Shown here one piece after another: positions 41,301 through 52,108 of a DNA stretch of 64,000 nt. The position numbers were made by a program, and so were the translations under genes. The DNA is taken from NCBI GenBank assembly GCA_964019425.1, contig OZ025858.1, positions 186,001 to 250,000 of the forward strand, read 5' to 3'. Numbering within the stretch: the stretch's first letter is position 1; each line of letters starts with the position of its first letter. The stretch is from Flectonema sp. DT1601. Lineage: Eukaryota > Euglenozoa > Diplonemea > Diplonemida > Diplonemidae. A model generated the notes under the pieces. That model saw only the letters and a program-made list of their open reading frames with translations, made no database searches and was not told the DNA's origin.

Positions 41301-44300
41301 AGTGTTCTGTCAAGGATTATTCAAAGTTGTGGTATTAGTGTAGCTCAGTATGCTGAAACAGTATTATGGTTCGCTATTGATGTGTTGGTTAGTTCAACAA
41401 TCGATACTGACTACAGAATATTATTGGGTGCCTGTGGGGTTGCCAGGGCTGTTATTCAATCTCTGGGCAAGAATCTTTCCCCAGCAAGTCCCGTCTGTGC
41501 TATGATTCGAGCTATTTTGTCTCACGGTGTACGTTCTGAACACCCAGCTGTTCAGTCTTACTGCCTCAGTACTTTGTACCATGCGATTCGTTCTGGGTTC
41601 GAATCTCGCCTTCGACTTGACCTTTCTCACTATACTTCTCACGCAATTGGTGTCCTGAACAATTCATTTATTGCATCCTCAGAACACTTGTCAAGAGGAC
41701 ATATGATTTCACTTGTGAAGTTAGTGTACGTTTGCTGTAAAGCTAAACCTAGCGTGTTGGCAGAGACTGTAGGTCCTAGGCATATCCTAAAGTTAATAGA
41801 TGCTGTGGGATCACGTCAGAACTTAACTTCTCTGTTGTACTCAGCAGGAACACATATTCTAACTGATACCGTAGAAACTAAATTACGTTGTTGTGAACAA
41901 CCAGAACGAGAGAGAGCAAAGTACCGACTTGTGGAATGGCTTTCTGAATGTGAGCAATTGATATTAATGAAAGCTGATAAACGACCACAACCAAGTCAAC
42001 AAGTGATCGTTGATAGTGATGATGAAGAGAGCTCTCCTAGTAGTAGTATTTCACCTACATCATCTCCTAAGTCACTAATTGTACCGAGAGTCTCCACAAA
42101 GAGTACGGCTGTTAATTTTATTGTGTTTGTGTTGCAGTTAATTGAAAATGACGTCAGCGGTGATGCAGAACTCCAAAAGTGGATAGCTCCTCGTTACGAA
42201 TCATTATTAAGATGTTGTTCTATTGCGTCAGATGATATAAGTTGTTCGTCGTTTAGGTCGATTGGACTAAAAGGATTACGATGCCTGGTTAGAATATTTA
42301 AGATAGTACCTGACCTCAGCCTTGAAGACGAAGACGATAACGATGTTGACCCAGCAGTCAAACTAACTCATCGCTCTGTCCTCGCAATCAATGAAACACA
42401 GCTCTCATCTGCTGCTCGTCAGGGTCTTGACCCAGCTAATACTGGTGAAGTTCGCTGTGCTGCTGCTATGCTCGCATCAGAACTTGTTGTTTGTTGTCTT
42501 CTTCCTCGTCCCTCAGTTTCTCGATTGGTATGCATTTCTCAAAAATTGAATATGTGTTCTCTATTAATAATAAAATATAAAGAATTAAAACAAAACAGCT
42601 ACCTCATGTATCAAAATGGTTCTCAGACACATCCGACAGCCTCGCAAATCTTGGATCGGTTGCTGCGATGTGTCGGGTGGTCCGATTCGCTGAAGACTTA
42701 TCAGAGGTACGTCTACAATTTATTGTGTTTGTTTTGAATTTAAAACAAAAAAAAAAAAATCAATAAAACAGGAACGTCGTCTACAAGGTGTTATCGTCCC
42801 AACTGAACTATCAATTCCTGATGCGATCTTTGCGGTGGTGAAAGAAGGGAATATTACTTCTGAGATGGTATGATTCATAAGTTATTTTACTCAAAACACA
42901 ATATTTAATAATTCATAAACAACAATTCAACCATCACAGATCAACACTGCTGCGGTTACTCATCTTCGATACTACGGACTTCTTTGTGGGCTTCTTGATG
43001 GTTGGGTCTTGCCAGTATCTCGTAAAGACTTATTACCGAAGTTACAGCATTCTGATATAAAGGTATGCAGTCAAATGAGTTTTTTTTTTTGTTTCGAAAA
43101 AAAAAAAATCATGAAAAAAACAGGATTTAGTTCCGTACTTCATGGGAATGGCATGCAGGGATTTAAGTAACGCTGACTTGGTTTGCGCCACAGCTGCTAG
43201 TTTGATTGAGGGTTTTGGAAATCGAAAAGTTCATACAAAAGAGGGATACTTTCTGAGTCTTCAATACTTACAAAAAGGATTGTCCATTGCAGATCCTCAA
43301 CAGTGTGTGGCATTAGGAACGGCTCTTGGTCATTTACTACGTGAACGATTTAATAAAACAGAAGATATAGAGGAAAAGTCTGCTCTCTTGGAGTGCCTAT
43401 CAGCGACTCAGTCCGCGGCTAAGGTGGCCGAGTCATCAGAAAAATTGCAATCAATCGCGTTGTCTACTAAAAACATCGCAGCGTTGAAATCAGTTTTGAA
43501 ATGTCGACTTCAAATATCAGTCGGAAACGTCTCTTGGATTGCGTTAGTGTTTCACTCGATTGTCACCATCTTAACTGAAAGTGATTTGAATTCTCAATTA
43601 GAAAAAGACGTTAAAAACGTCGGTTGGGACGCTTTATCTCAAATTAGCTCAACTCCATCAAAGAATAGCCCTCAGATACTGAATGCTTTCGTTCAAGGCA
43701 TGCTGTCATTAAAGGGTACCAGTGCTACTTCACTTGAAGGCTTTTGGTTTTTAACCTGTTCGACAGTTTGTATTTACAAGAAGATAAGTGGAGAGTGGGA
43801 TTCTAAATTAGATGACATAATTGGAGACACGTTACTTTCGTTAGAAGTTAGGAGTATTAATAATTTAGTAACGACACTGAAACAGTTAAGAAGTCACGTT
43901 AACATTATTGGTAACGCTGGACTAAAACAATTATTATTGGTTTCGTTAACAGCTGGATCGGCAGCTGTGTGTTCTCCAGCAGTGACAGCAGAGATTGTTA
44001 TTCCAATCGCAAAATTAGTTTCGCTTTCGACGTTTCTTTTGAAAGAGTTTTCTGAAGATGTTGAATTCAGTTCGATACTTGTCGTTGCGATCTCATCTCT
44101 GAGTACGGCTTCGGATAGGAATCACTCATTGTCTTCTATTTGTAATAAATGCCTCTACGAATTAGTTCAAAAATTCTCTTCTCACTTCAGAGATTTAGTT
44201 CCACAGCTAAACCCATCTGTAGTCCAGTTAATGAGACGGCAAATCGAATCGCAAGTCAGACAAACACCTCAAGTTAGACAACAGAGCGCACCAGTTGGAG

Positions 44301-44335
44301 TCAAACTGACTATCAATGCTGATGCTTTTTCTTAA
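38313..44335 (+). CDS. HEAT-repeat giant, HEATR5/LAA1-like
   Basis: Five exons, all four introns phase 0: 38313-42527, 42599-42706, 42772-42867, 42940-43062, 43124-44335, giving 1917 residues. The protein is a long array of helical pairs of HEAT type (for example EVADAAHEVG, DISVRDAGYRCISEASRC, YSVRRSAATAVASLLF, NPSVREGASMAAGLFL). Length and repeat layout fit HEATR5/LAA1, the partner of the AP-1 clathrin adaptor at the trans-Golgi and endosomes. An acidic Ser-rich loop (DSDDEESSPSSSISPTSSP) sits at about residue 1230. The exon joins are well supported: every join keeps frame and each intron starts GTATG or GTACG and ends ACAG. All introns are packed into 600 bp near the 3' end after a 4.2-kb first exon. 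Confidence 0.75.
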
Positions 44336-45221
44336 ATAATTTGAACCTCTGACTGGTGATGTTATCCTGTTTCCATTATATTGTTTTATTTGACTATTAT
44401 TTTCGTGTAGAGTCTCCGTCTGTCCTCCCGGTTAAGTTTTTTTTTTTTTTTTTTTTGTTGTTGTGTGGTGTTGTGTTGATGGATGTTGTCGTCGTTCGGA
44501 CAGGTTACAAAAAAAATAATATAAAAATAAAACTTTTTTAAACGATAATTTTAATCTTTTTTCTCTAAAAATTACTGCAAAAATGAAGTTATTCTTTTTT
44601 TTTTAAAAAAAAGAACTTTTTCCCCTCCCTGTCTATCGGAGGTTCTTTAGGTAATTTTTTTGTCTTGTTTCGCTTATAATAACTTAATAAAATAATTTTT
44701 CTTATTTTGTGTATTTCTGCAGTGCCCCACCTACGCAAATAGAACGGAGTAACAAAAAAAAAAAAAAAAAAAAACCATAATATTAATAATAACAATAATT
44801 AACTAAAAATTAGTAATAATAAAATAGAAAAAAAAAAAAAAAAAAAAAAGAGAGAACAAGACACGGAAAAGGAGAGATGGATTTGTTTTGGTTTTTTCTT
44901 CCAGAGGCTTAACGTAGTCTGTACTAAAAAAACTTGAATTTTTTGAAAGTAAATGCCTTACACTGTATAAGATGCAATATGTAGATGACAGTAGTACAGA
45001 GCTCTCTCTCAAGGACGTTCTGAAATACTTTTTTTTTTAAAAAACGACGGTAATCAATAAAATGTAATCTGTGATAAAGTTGGTTATTTTAACTTAACGA
45101 AAAAAAAACACAGCATTGATTAGTAATTGGTTTTTTTATTGTTGTTGTAGTTTTTTTTTTACAAAAAAAAAAAAAAAAGAATTATAATTACTTTTTTTTC
45201 ATGTCAGGTTAATATGTGAAA
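44336..45221. other. Intergenic, homopolymer-rich
   Basis: About 0.9 kb with many runs (T19-like near 44437, A near 44754-44774 and 44829-44849, A near 45164-45178). No gene seen; open frames here are Phe/Lys runs. Ends with TTTTTTTTCATGTCAG (AG at 45207) 14 nt before the next ATG. Confidence 0.5.
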
Positions 45222-46466
45222 ATGATCGAATCATTTCCTCTCTTGTTACGTATTCTGAAATCAATTATCAGTTGGAGTTTAGTTTTATTCTGTGTCTCTT
45301 ACGTTATCGATGGTCAAATAAAAGGAGTATCCAGATCAGGTAGCACCCTTCATGTAGGAGGGACAATTACAGTATTGGTTATTCTCATTGTTTGGTTAGC
45401 TATTTTGGAGGGAGGTCAGGTAGGTGTAGTAGTATCAGGTGCTATACCGCAGCAAGATCAGTTGGAGAAATTCTTCATGGGAAGACAGCTGTTGGTGTTG
45501 TTTTGCGTGTTTGGAATAGCGGTCGTGTCAGTTCTCAGAGATCCCGTTAACGGAAGCTTCCCTTTGTCAATTAACTCATCGGCTGTTACTTGGATTGCTC
45601 AGGCTGGTTTTATCTCTTCACTCGCTGTAACAGTATTCGGTCAGCAGGTGACACAGACGATTGCTTCACGAGCCCCTTCATTTTATGCAAACTCACTTGT
45701 TGTTAAATATTTATGTATCAAACCATCCTTATTAGTTGTGAATTCTGGTGTTCTTCATAGCGTTTTACTGTTGAAGATGCTCGTAACAAGAACGAGCCCT
45801 TTCAAACACAAAAATAAATGGGTACGAGTCTTGTGCTATACTGCAGGCTTTGTATCCGCAATACTATGGGGGGTCTCATCAGTATATGTAGTGGCAGCAA
45901 ATGTTGAGGGGAAGAGTAATTCCCTTACCAGCTCTGCAGTAGCTAATGTCATTTTACTAATAATTTTATGGGTTATGTTGTGCTACATTGAAGGCTTACA
46001 AGTGGCACTAACAGTTCCTGGTCACAAAACAGAGTTTTGTGATAACGCGGAAGACTTAAAGAAATTTTTAATAGGAAGACAAGTATTGGTTGCTTTTATT
46101 ATGTTTATCCTTTCTGGTATCACAGCAGTCAGTCAGGATACTTCATCAACGGTGTTACGCATTCCTTCTTCAGTGCAGCTTGCTCTCTTGGAGTCTGGTG
46201 TTTGCGGAGCTCTTTTTCTTGTTATCGGTCAGCTGCTCTCTCGTGTCCTTGCTGCTCACTCTCCTTCATTACTTCTTAGTCCTCGAGCGGTACCTCTCTC
46301 GGTGGTTTCTGTTTGTTATGTTGTAAACGCTTCTGGTTTTTGTACAGCTGCTGAAGACACTGCTCTGCTTCTTTGCTACTTGTTTGGTATCCCTGAGAGT
46401 GAGTCAGGAAATGAATCTGCTGACACGCTTTCTGATGTAACTTCTGCAGAGGAGCATAAAGTGTAA
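45222..46466 (+). CDS. Multi-pass membrane protein with internal duplication, 414 aa, unknown
   Basis: About ten hydrophobic helices in two related halves. The half-repeat is seen in VWLAILEGGQVGVVVSGAIPQQDQLEKFFMGRQLLVLFCVF (about residues 58-100) and WVMLCYIEGLQVALTVPGHK followed by LKKFLIGRQVLVAFIMFIL (about 248-300). The shared signature is EGxQVxxxV, then a short loop, then KF(F/L)(M/I)GRQ. Inverted or direct duplication of a five-helix unit is typical of secondary transporters, but I do not recognise the family and assign no substrate. The C-terminus is short and acidic. The ATG at 45222 is preferred over a GTG 6 nt upstream. A 5-bp hairpin lies 9 nt after the stop. Confidence 0.7.
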   Translation: MIESFPLLLRILKSIISWSLVLFCVSYVIDGQIKGVSRSGSTLHVGGTITVLVILIVWLAILEGGQVGVVVSGAIPQQDQLEKFFMGRQLLVLFCVFGIAVVSVLRDPVNGSFPLSINSSAVTWIAQAGFISSLAVTVFGQQVTQTIASRAPSFYANSLVVKYLCIKPSLLVVNSGVLHSVLLLKMLVTRTSPFKHKNKWVRVLCYTAGFVSAILWGVSSVYVVAANVEGKSNSLTSSAVANVILLIILWVMLCYIEGLQVALTVPGHKTEFCDNAEDLKKFLIGRQVLVAFIMFILSGITAVSQDTSSTVLRIPSSVQLALLESGVCGALFLVIGQLLSRVLAAHSPSLLLSPRAVPLSVVSVCYVVNASGFCTAAEDTALLLCYLFGIPESESGNESADTLSDVTSAEEHKV

Positions 46467-46958
46467 GTAGACCGCCTGATTTAATCAGTCGATCTTCACT
46501 CTGGGGCTTCATTGCCTACTGCGCTCTCTTATATTTCCGCATGTCGAATTCTAAAACCAGACAATGCTTTAGCTTGCTCTAATTTTCGACGGTGGTTAAG
46601 AGAGGTCTTGTTCTTGTTTATTATCAATGAAACATATCCGTTTCATTGCATCACTCATCGCTCAGATAAGCGTGCTATTTACGTCCTCTCATTTTGTGTA
46701 CTGAGTCGAGTTACGTTTCCTTCCAACAAATCGTCCGCACAAGCCTACAATGGCGCAAAAGGACGGGCTAACAACGTCTTAATTTTATTGTTTACCACGT
46801 GAAAATGTGTTTACAGTTTTCATTTTACAGGAAGTGACACAGACGTAAATAATAAACCCAGATAAGGGGGCACCTGATTAGTATGTAAAAGTCTGGTAAC
46901 TTATCTGTCATCTCTCATCTCAATTTCTTTAGGGAGCACACATTACAATCCCTCAAAG
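46467..46958. other. Intergenic, no gene seen
   Basis: A 96-codon frame at 46512-46802 lacks a good start and any domain and is not called. Ends with CAATTTCTTTAG 26 nt before the next ATG. Confidence 0.45.
46476..46488 (+). promoter_or_regulatory. Hairpin just after the duplicated membrane protein
   Basis: CTGAT/ATCAG with a TTA loop, 9 nt behind the stop. Confidence 0.3.
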
Positions 46959-48047
46959 ATGGCAATTCTTGGATTGGACACTCCTCATAAAAAGTTTTTA
47001 TTTATCGGATACATGTCACTATGGTCAGCACTACGACTCTTAATTTATGGATCAAAGAAATTTGGACCAGCATACGACCCTACAACACTACTGGTGTTTG
47101 TGTGCTTTGCGAAATTAGCTATTGCAACAGTGATGTACCTAAGACAGGATGGAGGATGGAGTGAGTTGTGGGATGCGATGAGGAGTAACAAAGGATTGTT
47201 TTGGAAGTATTTCCTTCCAGCTGCTAGTTACGTCGTTTATGATAATTTAACTTTTATTAATCTCTCGTACGCAGATCCTGTGACGTACGTTATCCTCATG
47301 CAAATGAGAATTGCAGCAACTGGACTGATGTGGAGTATGACGTTTGGTAAACACCTCAACATGAACCAATGGGGAGCTGTGTGTTTACTTACTGTCGCTT
47401 GTCTTCTTCAGAAATTTGATTCAATTATTGGACAAGAAGGAGATTCAAAGCAGGCAACAATCTTGTCTGTTTGCTTAATCGGTGCACAGATCGCTTTTGG
47501 AGTTTTTTCAAGTGTTTTTAACGAAGTTCTACTTAAAGAAAGAGGCACAGCAACAGTCAACGTTCAGAATATTTTTATGTACCTCCACAGCATAGTTTGC
47601 AATCTTGTGTGGTTGGCCGTATGTCCCGCTGGGATGTGTAAGAAATCACTTGCCGAAGCCACTCAAAACGATGAGATTGTGAAGATGGCAGACCCTTGGG
47701 TAGTACCAATAATAGTTATTCTTGCTAGTATCGGAATCGTAACTTCATTGTTTATTAAAAACCTTGATTCGGTTCGTAAAACAATAGCATCGGCGATAGA
47801 AATCTTCATAGATACGTTTTTGTCATTCATCTTATTCGGTATTCCTGTCGGTGTTAACACGGTCTTGGCCACTGTATTCGCTGCTGGAGGTATATTGTTG
47901 TATTCAAAACCAGTGCGAAAATCTGATGATGAAGACGATCTTGAATCAGTTACTGGAGGTTCAAGTACGAAAATATTTTCAATGAATGAACTTCTAAACA
48001 GAGAAGCGAACAAGGCAAACAACAAGAACACGAATAGCAATTGCTGA
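46959..48047 (+). CDS. SLC35A-type nucleotide-sugar transporter
   Basis: A 362-residue carrier with about ten membrane helices, of the CMP-sialate/UDP-galactose transporter group (drug/metabolite transporter superfamily). Diagnostic stretches are FLPAASYVVYDNLTFINLSYADPVTYVILMQMRI (helices 3-4), WGAVCLLTVACLLQKF, GVFSSVFNEVLLKE (helix 6-7 loop), VQNIFMYLHSIVCNLVWL and FIKNLDSVRKTIASAIEIFIDTFLSFILFG. It would exchange a cytosolic nucleotide sugar for nucleoside monophosphate across the Golgi or ER membrane. The substrate cannot be read from sequence. The C-terminus is cytosolic and acidic, then Asn/Lys-rich (REANKANNKNTNSNC). No intron. A strong hairpin lies 58 nt after the stop. Confidence 0.88.
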   Translation: MAILGLDTPHKKFLFIGYMSLWSALRLLIYGSKKFGPAYDPTTLLVFVCFAKLAIATVMYLRQDGGWSELWDAMRSNKGLFWKYFLPAASYVVYDNLTFINLSYADPVTYVILMQMRIAATGLMWSMTFGKHLNMNQWGAVCLLTVACLLQKFDSIIGQEGDSKQATILSVCLIGAQIAFGVFSSVFNEVLLKERGTATVNVQNIFMYLHSIVCNLVWLAVCPAGMCKKSLAEATQNDEIVKMADPWVVPIIVILASIGIVTSLFIKNLDSVRKTIASAIEIFIDTFLSFILFGIPVGVNTVLATVFAAGGILLYSKPVRKSDDEDDLESVTGGSSTKIFSMNELLNREANKANNKNTNSNC

Positions 48048-48511
48048 GAGTAAGCAAAACGATAGACCAAAGATAGGTTTAAGATCTCAAACTAGACAAT
48101 TAAAAGAGACTATCCCGATCAGGTAGTCTCTCAATCTAATGATGGGGGAGGTTGTCGACTGTGACCAGTTTACCTTCCTCGGGTTGGCACAACCTGAAAC
48201 AAAGAAGCAAAATAAACAAGTATAGATTTCAAAAAAAAAAAAAAAAAAAAAAAATTAACTAACAAAATTCTAACTACCTTTATTATTGATAATATTGGCG
48301 CTGCAAAATGCGAGTGGCCTCCGAACCGGAACACACAAACCAAAAAAAAAAAAAATGTTAGTAAAAAGTAGTAATTTATATTTCACTTCAGATGACCAAG
48401 TATTGAGAACAAAACAACAATCGCACTATTTTGAATCGTGCGATCTTTATATTAGTTGCTTTACTGTTGAATAACTTTTATTTTTTCACAATCAACAGAC
48501 TCCGCAGGAAT
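48048..48511. other. Intergenic between SLC35 and the secreted protein
   Basis: Besides the hairpin it holds A runs (48229-48254, 48340-48355). ATCAACAG (AG at 48498) lies 13 nt before the next ATG. No gene seen. Confidence 0.45.
48105..48131 (+). promoter_or_regulatory. 8-bp hairpin after the SLC35 gene
   Basis: AGAGACTA (48105-48112) and TAGTCTCT (48124-48131) with an 11-nt loop, 58 nt behind the stop. Confidence 0.45.
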
Positions 48512-50671
48512 ATGCGAATCTCTTCCACAGCTATTCTGACTGTTCTAACGTCAGCAGCAGCTATAAAGATTGTTGACGATCATGTGGTTCCCCAACTGAT
48601 AAACTGCGAAGCACCAGCGAATCGTATAATTGCTGAGAATTGCAAGGCAGGGAATGGAGTAGAAGAATGGGACATTAATGGAGCTGGTCATCCAAGCATC
48701 CAAGGATTCGCTGATAAACAGTCATATGCAACTGGTGAGAAGGTAGTAATGAGAATAAAGACACCATCTACTAAATATAGAATTGATATTTACAGAGTAG
48801 GTTACTACAACGGAATGGGTGCCAGGAAGATTGAAAGCAGTATCTCTCACGTAGTAAATCTTCCTCAAGAACAACCACCTTGTCACACAGAGAATGATAC
48901 AATGCTTGTAGACTGTATTAATTGGAATCCAAGTGCATCTTGGCATATTCCTTCAGATGCTGTGTCGGGTGTTTTCTTTGCTCGGCTCACAAGAGAAGAC
49001 CATGAAAACATTCCAAAGTATTGGAGAGGTGATGCGTCGAGCATCGCTGCGAATCCAAAGTTTTCCAACCCATCGTGGGATTATTCACATCCACCTCCTT
49101 GTGGGTTTTCATTCAACTGCTCTGCCTTAGCTCATTCATACGGTGCTAAAAAACGTGCCGAAGGACCAAAAGGACTACTTCACAACGCTCTTAACGAACC
49201 AATTGCGAGTCACATATACTTCGTAGTTAGAAATGATGATGGGAATGCTGATATTTTATTTCAAACGAGTGACACAACTTGGCATGCCTACAACACCTAT
49301 GGTGCTCCAAACACGTATGGTATGGCTGCATTAAAACACCATGAGTTTGAGTACCCAGACCCTTCATGGATTAATAGAAGAAGTCATAAGCGTTCATACA
49401 ACGTCCCAATGTTAACGAGAGACACTAGGTCAGTTAATATGTTGTGGGGATGTGAATATCCTACGATTCGTTTCCTTGAAAGAAATGGATACAGTGTCAC
49501 TTATTGGAGTGGAATCGATACGGCCACAAGAGAGATAACAAATGCATTTAAAATATTCCTCTCTGTTGGACATGACGAGTACTGGTCATCATCTCAGAGA
49601 GTTAATGTCGAAAACGCCAGAGACAAGGTCGGCGTTCATCTAGTTTTCTTTTCAGGTAATGAGGCCTATTGGAGAATAAGATTTGAAAATAATGAAAGAA
49701 CCATGGTCATCTATAAAGATACACAAGCAAGTTCTAAATTAGACCCTCACCCTGACGAATGGACTGGAACATGGAGAGACGCTAACCCAAACAATCCTGT
49801 TGGAGCTAAACCTGAGAATGAACTAACTGGTACTTTGTACACAGTTAATGCTTGGCGTAATGATCCATTAGAAGTACCTTACGTATATTCAAAACTGAGA
49901 TTTTGGAGACACACGGAAGTAGCAACTCTCCGACCAGGACAAAGAGCAATCCTCATGAAAGGATTACTCGGCCATGAATGGAATGAAGATATTGATAATG
50001 GATTTAGACCGTCTGGATTAATTCACATGTCATCAACAACAGTACATAACGTTCAATATATTTTCGATGCTGGAGCGACGTATGACACAGGATCTGCAAC
50101 TCACCACCTAGTCCTCTATAAAAAGAATAATTCAATTGTTTGGGGAACTGGTACCGTACAATGGATGTGGGGACTTGATGACACCCACGACACGTCTTCA
50201 GGTATCCCTAACATGGCAGAGAATGAATACAATACTAGAATTGGTGTTGACAGTACAGCACCTGAGAAATCAGTTCAACAAGCGACTGTTAACATGTTTA
50301 AAGACATGGGAGTTAGTCCTGGTAATCTGGTTGATAGACTTGTTGTTGATGAGTCTGAAAAAATTGATATCACAGAACCGACCTGTACGATCACCGAATA
50401 CAAAAAAACATCAGATCACGTTACTATCTCTGGTACCGCTGTTGATATTGATGGTGTCGTAGCATCAGTTGAAATTAGTTCAGACAATTCTCTCACATGG
50501 AAGCGTCCTCAAACTCCATTTGGAGCCCCTCACGTATCATGGAAATACACAACAACATCACTAACACTATCAAACTCTATTCTGTGTAGATGTACTGATG
50601 ACTCAGGAAACACAATATCGACGCCATTCAGATATGCTATTCCTGAAGATGTGAATCGAGATGAGCTGTGA
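48512..50671 (+). CDS. Secreted N,N-dimethylformamidase-beta-like protein
   Basis: A 719-residue protein. The ATG at 48512 opens a signal peptide (MRISSTAILTVLTSAAAIK); an in-frame TTG upstream is ignored. Residues 45-110 are a beta domain (EEWDINGAGHPSIQGFADK, then YRIDIYRVGYYNGMGARKI). The main domain at about 200-520 resembles the large subunit of N,N-dimethylformamidase: NADILFQTSDTTWHAYNTYG, MLWGCEYPTIRFLERNGYSVTYWSG, FLSVGHDEYWS and VFFSGNEAYWRIRFE. The C-terminal 100 residues are an Ig-like domain (TISGTAVDIDGVVASVEIS) like that of sulfite-oxidase dimerisation domains. This architecture is typical of bacterial secreted proteins; with no intron it looks like a transferred gene. The real substrate is unknown. 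Confidence 0.75.
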   Translation: MRISSTAILTVLTSAAAIKIVDDHVVPQLINCEAPANRIIAENCKAGNGVEEWDINGAGHPSIQGFADKQSYATGEKVVMRIKTPSTKYRIDIYRVGYYNGMGARKIESSISHVVNLPQEQPPCHTENDTMLVDCINWNPSASWHIPSDAVSGVFFARLTREDHENIPKYWRGDASSIAANPKFSNPSWDYSHPPPCGFSFNCSALAHSYGAKKRAEGPKGLLHNALNEPIASHIYFVVRNDDGNADILFQTSDTTWHAYNTYGAPNTYGMAALKHHEFEYPDPSWINRRSHKRSYNVPMLTRDTRSVNMLWGCEYPTIRFLERNGYSVTYWSGIDTATREITNAFKIFLSVGHDEYWSSSQRVNVENARDKVGVHLVFFSGNEAYWRIRFENNERTMVIYKDTQASSKLDPHPDEWTGTWRDANPNNPVGAKPENELTGTLYTVNAWRNDPLEVPYVYSKLRFWRHTEVATLRPGQRAILMKGLLGHEWNEDIDNGFRPSGLIHMSSTTVHNVQYIFDAGATYDTGSATHHLVLYKKNNSIVWGTGTVQWMWGLDDTHDTSSGIPNMAENEYNTRIGVDSTAPEKSVQQATVNMFKDMGVSPGNLVDRLVVDESEKIDITEPTCTITEYKKTSDHVTISGTAVDIDGVVASVEISSDNSLTWKRPQTPFGAPHVSWKYTTTSLTLSNSILCRCTDDSGNTISTPFRYAIPEDVNRDEL

Positions 50672-51243
50672 CTATTAAAGGTTATTTCTATTACTGTTTT
50701 GTTATGTGTCTCGCGGTTAGTGTGGAAGCGTTGCAGAGGAAGCCACCGGTTTAGGAGATAATAGCATTGTGTTGATTGTGTTGCAATAACCGATGGTTCG
50801 TTTTTTTTATGGTGCTAAAAATAATGTGCAGCACACCTTTAGAAGGGTTCTTTCGCAAAACATCGACAAAAAAAAACATAAAAAGGTGCACATCATTTGA
50901 ACGAAAAAAACGGGGAAAAAAAAAAAAAAAAAAAAGGAGTCTCTGGTTCACAGTCTCAGACGATTCCGTGTTTGAAACATTATTTTTGTTCACAAAAACA
51001 AAAAAAAACTATTCTGGAATTTTGCTCAGCAATCCACTTTATTTGATAATATAATTTGGTTCTCAATAAGAAGCAAAACAACTGTTGTTTAACATACGTA
51101 TCATACTAATTTCTTAGTTGGTTAATTATTTCTAATTATTTCCACAGGTTGGATTCCGTAAATTACTTTTAAATCTGATTTGCAAATCATTTTTTCAAAA
51201 TTTATTTTATCTTTTTTTCAGTTTCTCATTAACTTTAAACAAA
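50672..51243. other. Intergenic before the RPS29 array
   Basis: Includes an A21-like run (50916-50935) and T-rich leader; no gene seen. TATCTTTTTTTCAG (AG at 51220) lies 23 nt before the first RPS29 ATG. Confidence 0.45.
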
Positions 51244-51474
51244 ATGGGTCACCGTGACATTTGGAAGTCTCACCCAAAGACTGAGCAGGGTGGAAGATGG
51301 TATGTATACGCCTCTTTAGTTTATTTATGAAAAATGTATTTATAATAAATCAAAACTAACAGCTGCCGTATCTCAGGATCCCGCCACGCTGTCATCCGTA
51401 AGTACGGATTAAACATCGACAGACAGTCCTTCAGAGAGAACGCTGAGATGCTTGGATGGAGAAAGTACAAATAA
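51244..51474 (+). CDS. RPS29: 40S ribosomal protein S29 (uS14), copy 1, zinc ligands lost
   Basis: Exons 51244-51299 and 51363-51474, phase-2 intron of 63 nt (GTATGT...AAAACTAACAG), 55 residues. MGHRDIWKSHPK and HAVIRKYGLNI identify uS14, which sits in the 40S head near the mRNA entry side. The usual four zinc cysteines (human C21, C24, C39, C42) align with C20, S23, D38 and S41 in this protein, so only one is kept, plus an extra neighbouring Cys made by the splice junction (GRCCRIS). The protein would then be a zinc-free form. The intron and the sequence after the stop (GATCACGGTT) are nearly identical to copy 4. Too short for most gene finders. Confidence 0.93.
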
Positions 51475-51857
51475 GATCACGGTTAGTTGCAGTGAAACAA
51501 GTTGATTTCAATTCTCTTTTCATATTGGTAAAGTGAATGAGTCTTCGATCGTAAAAAAAAGAAAGAAATTAAAAAGGTCCGTTAGGGTTCCCGACGGCAT
51601 TTTCATCAAAATTCGTAGATTCAGCGGCTTACGGCCTCGGAAACTAGGTGACAGTTGGAAGAGCTCTTGTATATTATTCCCTTTTTTCTTCGAAAAACAA
51701 AATGACATGTTGAGGATCGTGAGAAACAATAGAGATCGTATTCCTAGAGAAGATAGGTCTCGGGGTGTGTCTGTCTGGGGGAGTAATAGTTGTCTACTTT
51801 TAGAATTAGCAATCATTTTTTATTTTCCCTCACAGCTCCTTAGCTCCTTATCAAACA
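51475..51857. other. Spacer between RPS29 copies 1 and 2
   Basis: No gene seen; a frame on either strand over 51520-51871 has no coding look. A 4-bp hairpin variant of the copy-4 post-stop repeat (TCAC...GTGA) follows the stop. Ends with TTTTCCCTCACAG (AG at 51838) 19 nt before the ATG. Confidence 0.45.
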
Positions 51858-52108
51858 ATGGGTCACCGTGACATTTGGAAGTCTCACCCAAAGACTGAGC
51901 AGGGTGGAAGATGGTATGTATTATTTCATCACCGTGTCTAATTAGTAATTACGTCCGCTAAAAAAACTGGTTGTCTGAATAAACCAAAACTAACAGCTGC
52001 CGTATCTCAGGATCCCGCCACGCTGTTATCCGTAAGTACGGATTAAACATCGACAGACAGTCCTTCAGAGAGAACGCTGAGATGCTCGGATGGAGAAAGT
52101 ACAAATAA
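51858..52108 (+). CDS. RPS29: 40S ribosomal protein S29 (uS14), copy 2
   Basis: Exons 51858-51913 and 51997-52108, phase-2 intron of 83 nt (GTATGT...AAAACTAACAG), encoding the same 55 residues as copy 1 with a few silent changes (for example CTGTTATCC for CTGTCATCC). The intron body is unrelated to that of copies 1 and 4 apart from the ends. The same three zinc ligands are missing, so the loss is shared by the whole array and is not a sequencing error in one copy. A 7+5-bp hairpin lies 40 nt after the stop. Confidence 0.93.

Noticed and set aside
41596-41605. GGTTCGAATC, like a tRNA B box
   Set aside because: It lies inside the HEATR5-like coding frame and no tRNA cloverleaf can be drawn around it.
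46512-46802. 96-codon frame between the membrane protein and SLC35
   Set aside because: No ATG at its start, no domain, no acceptor-like signal.
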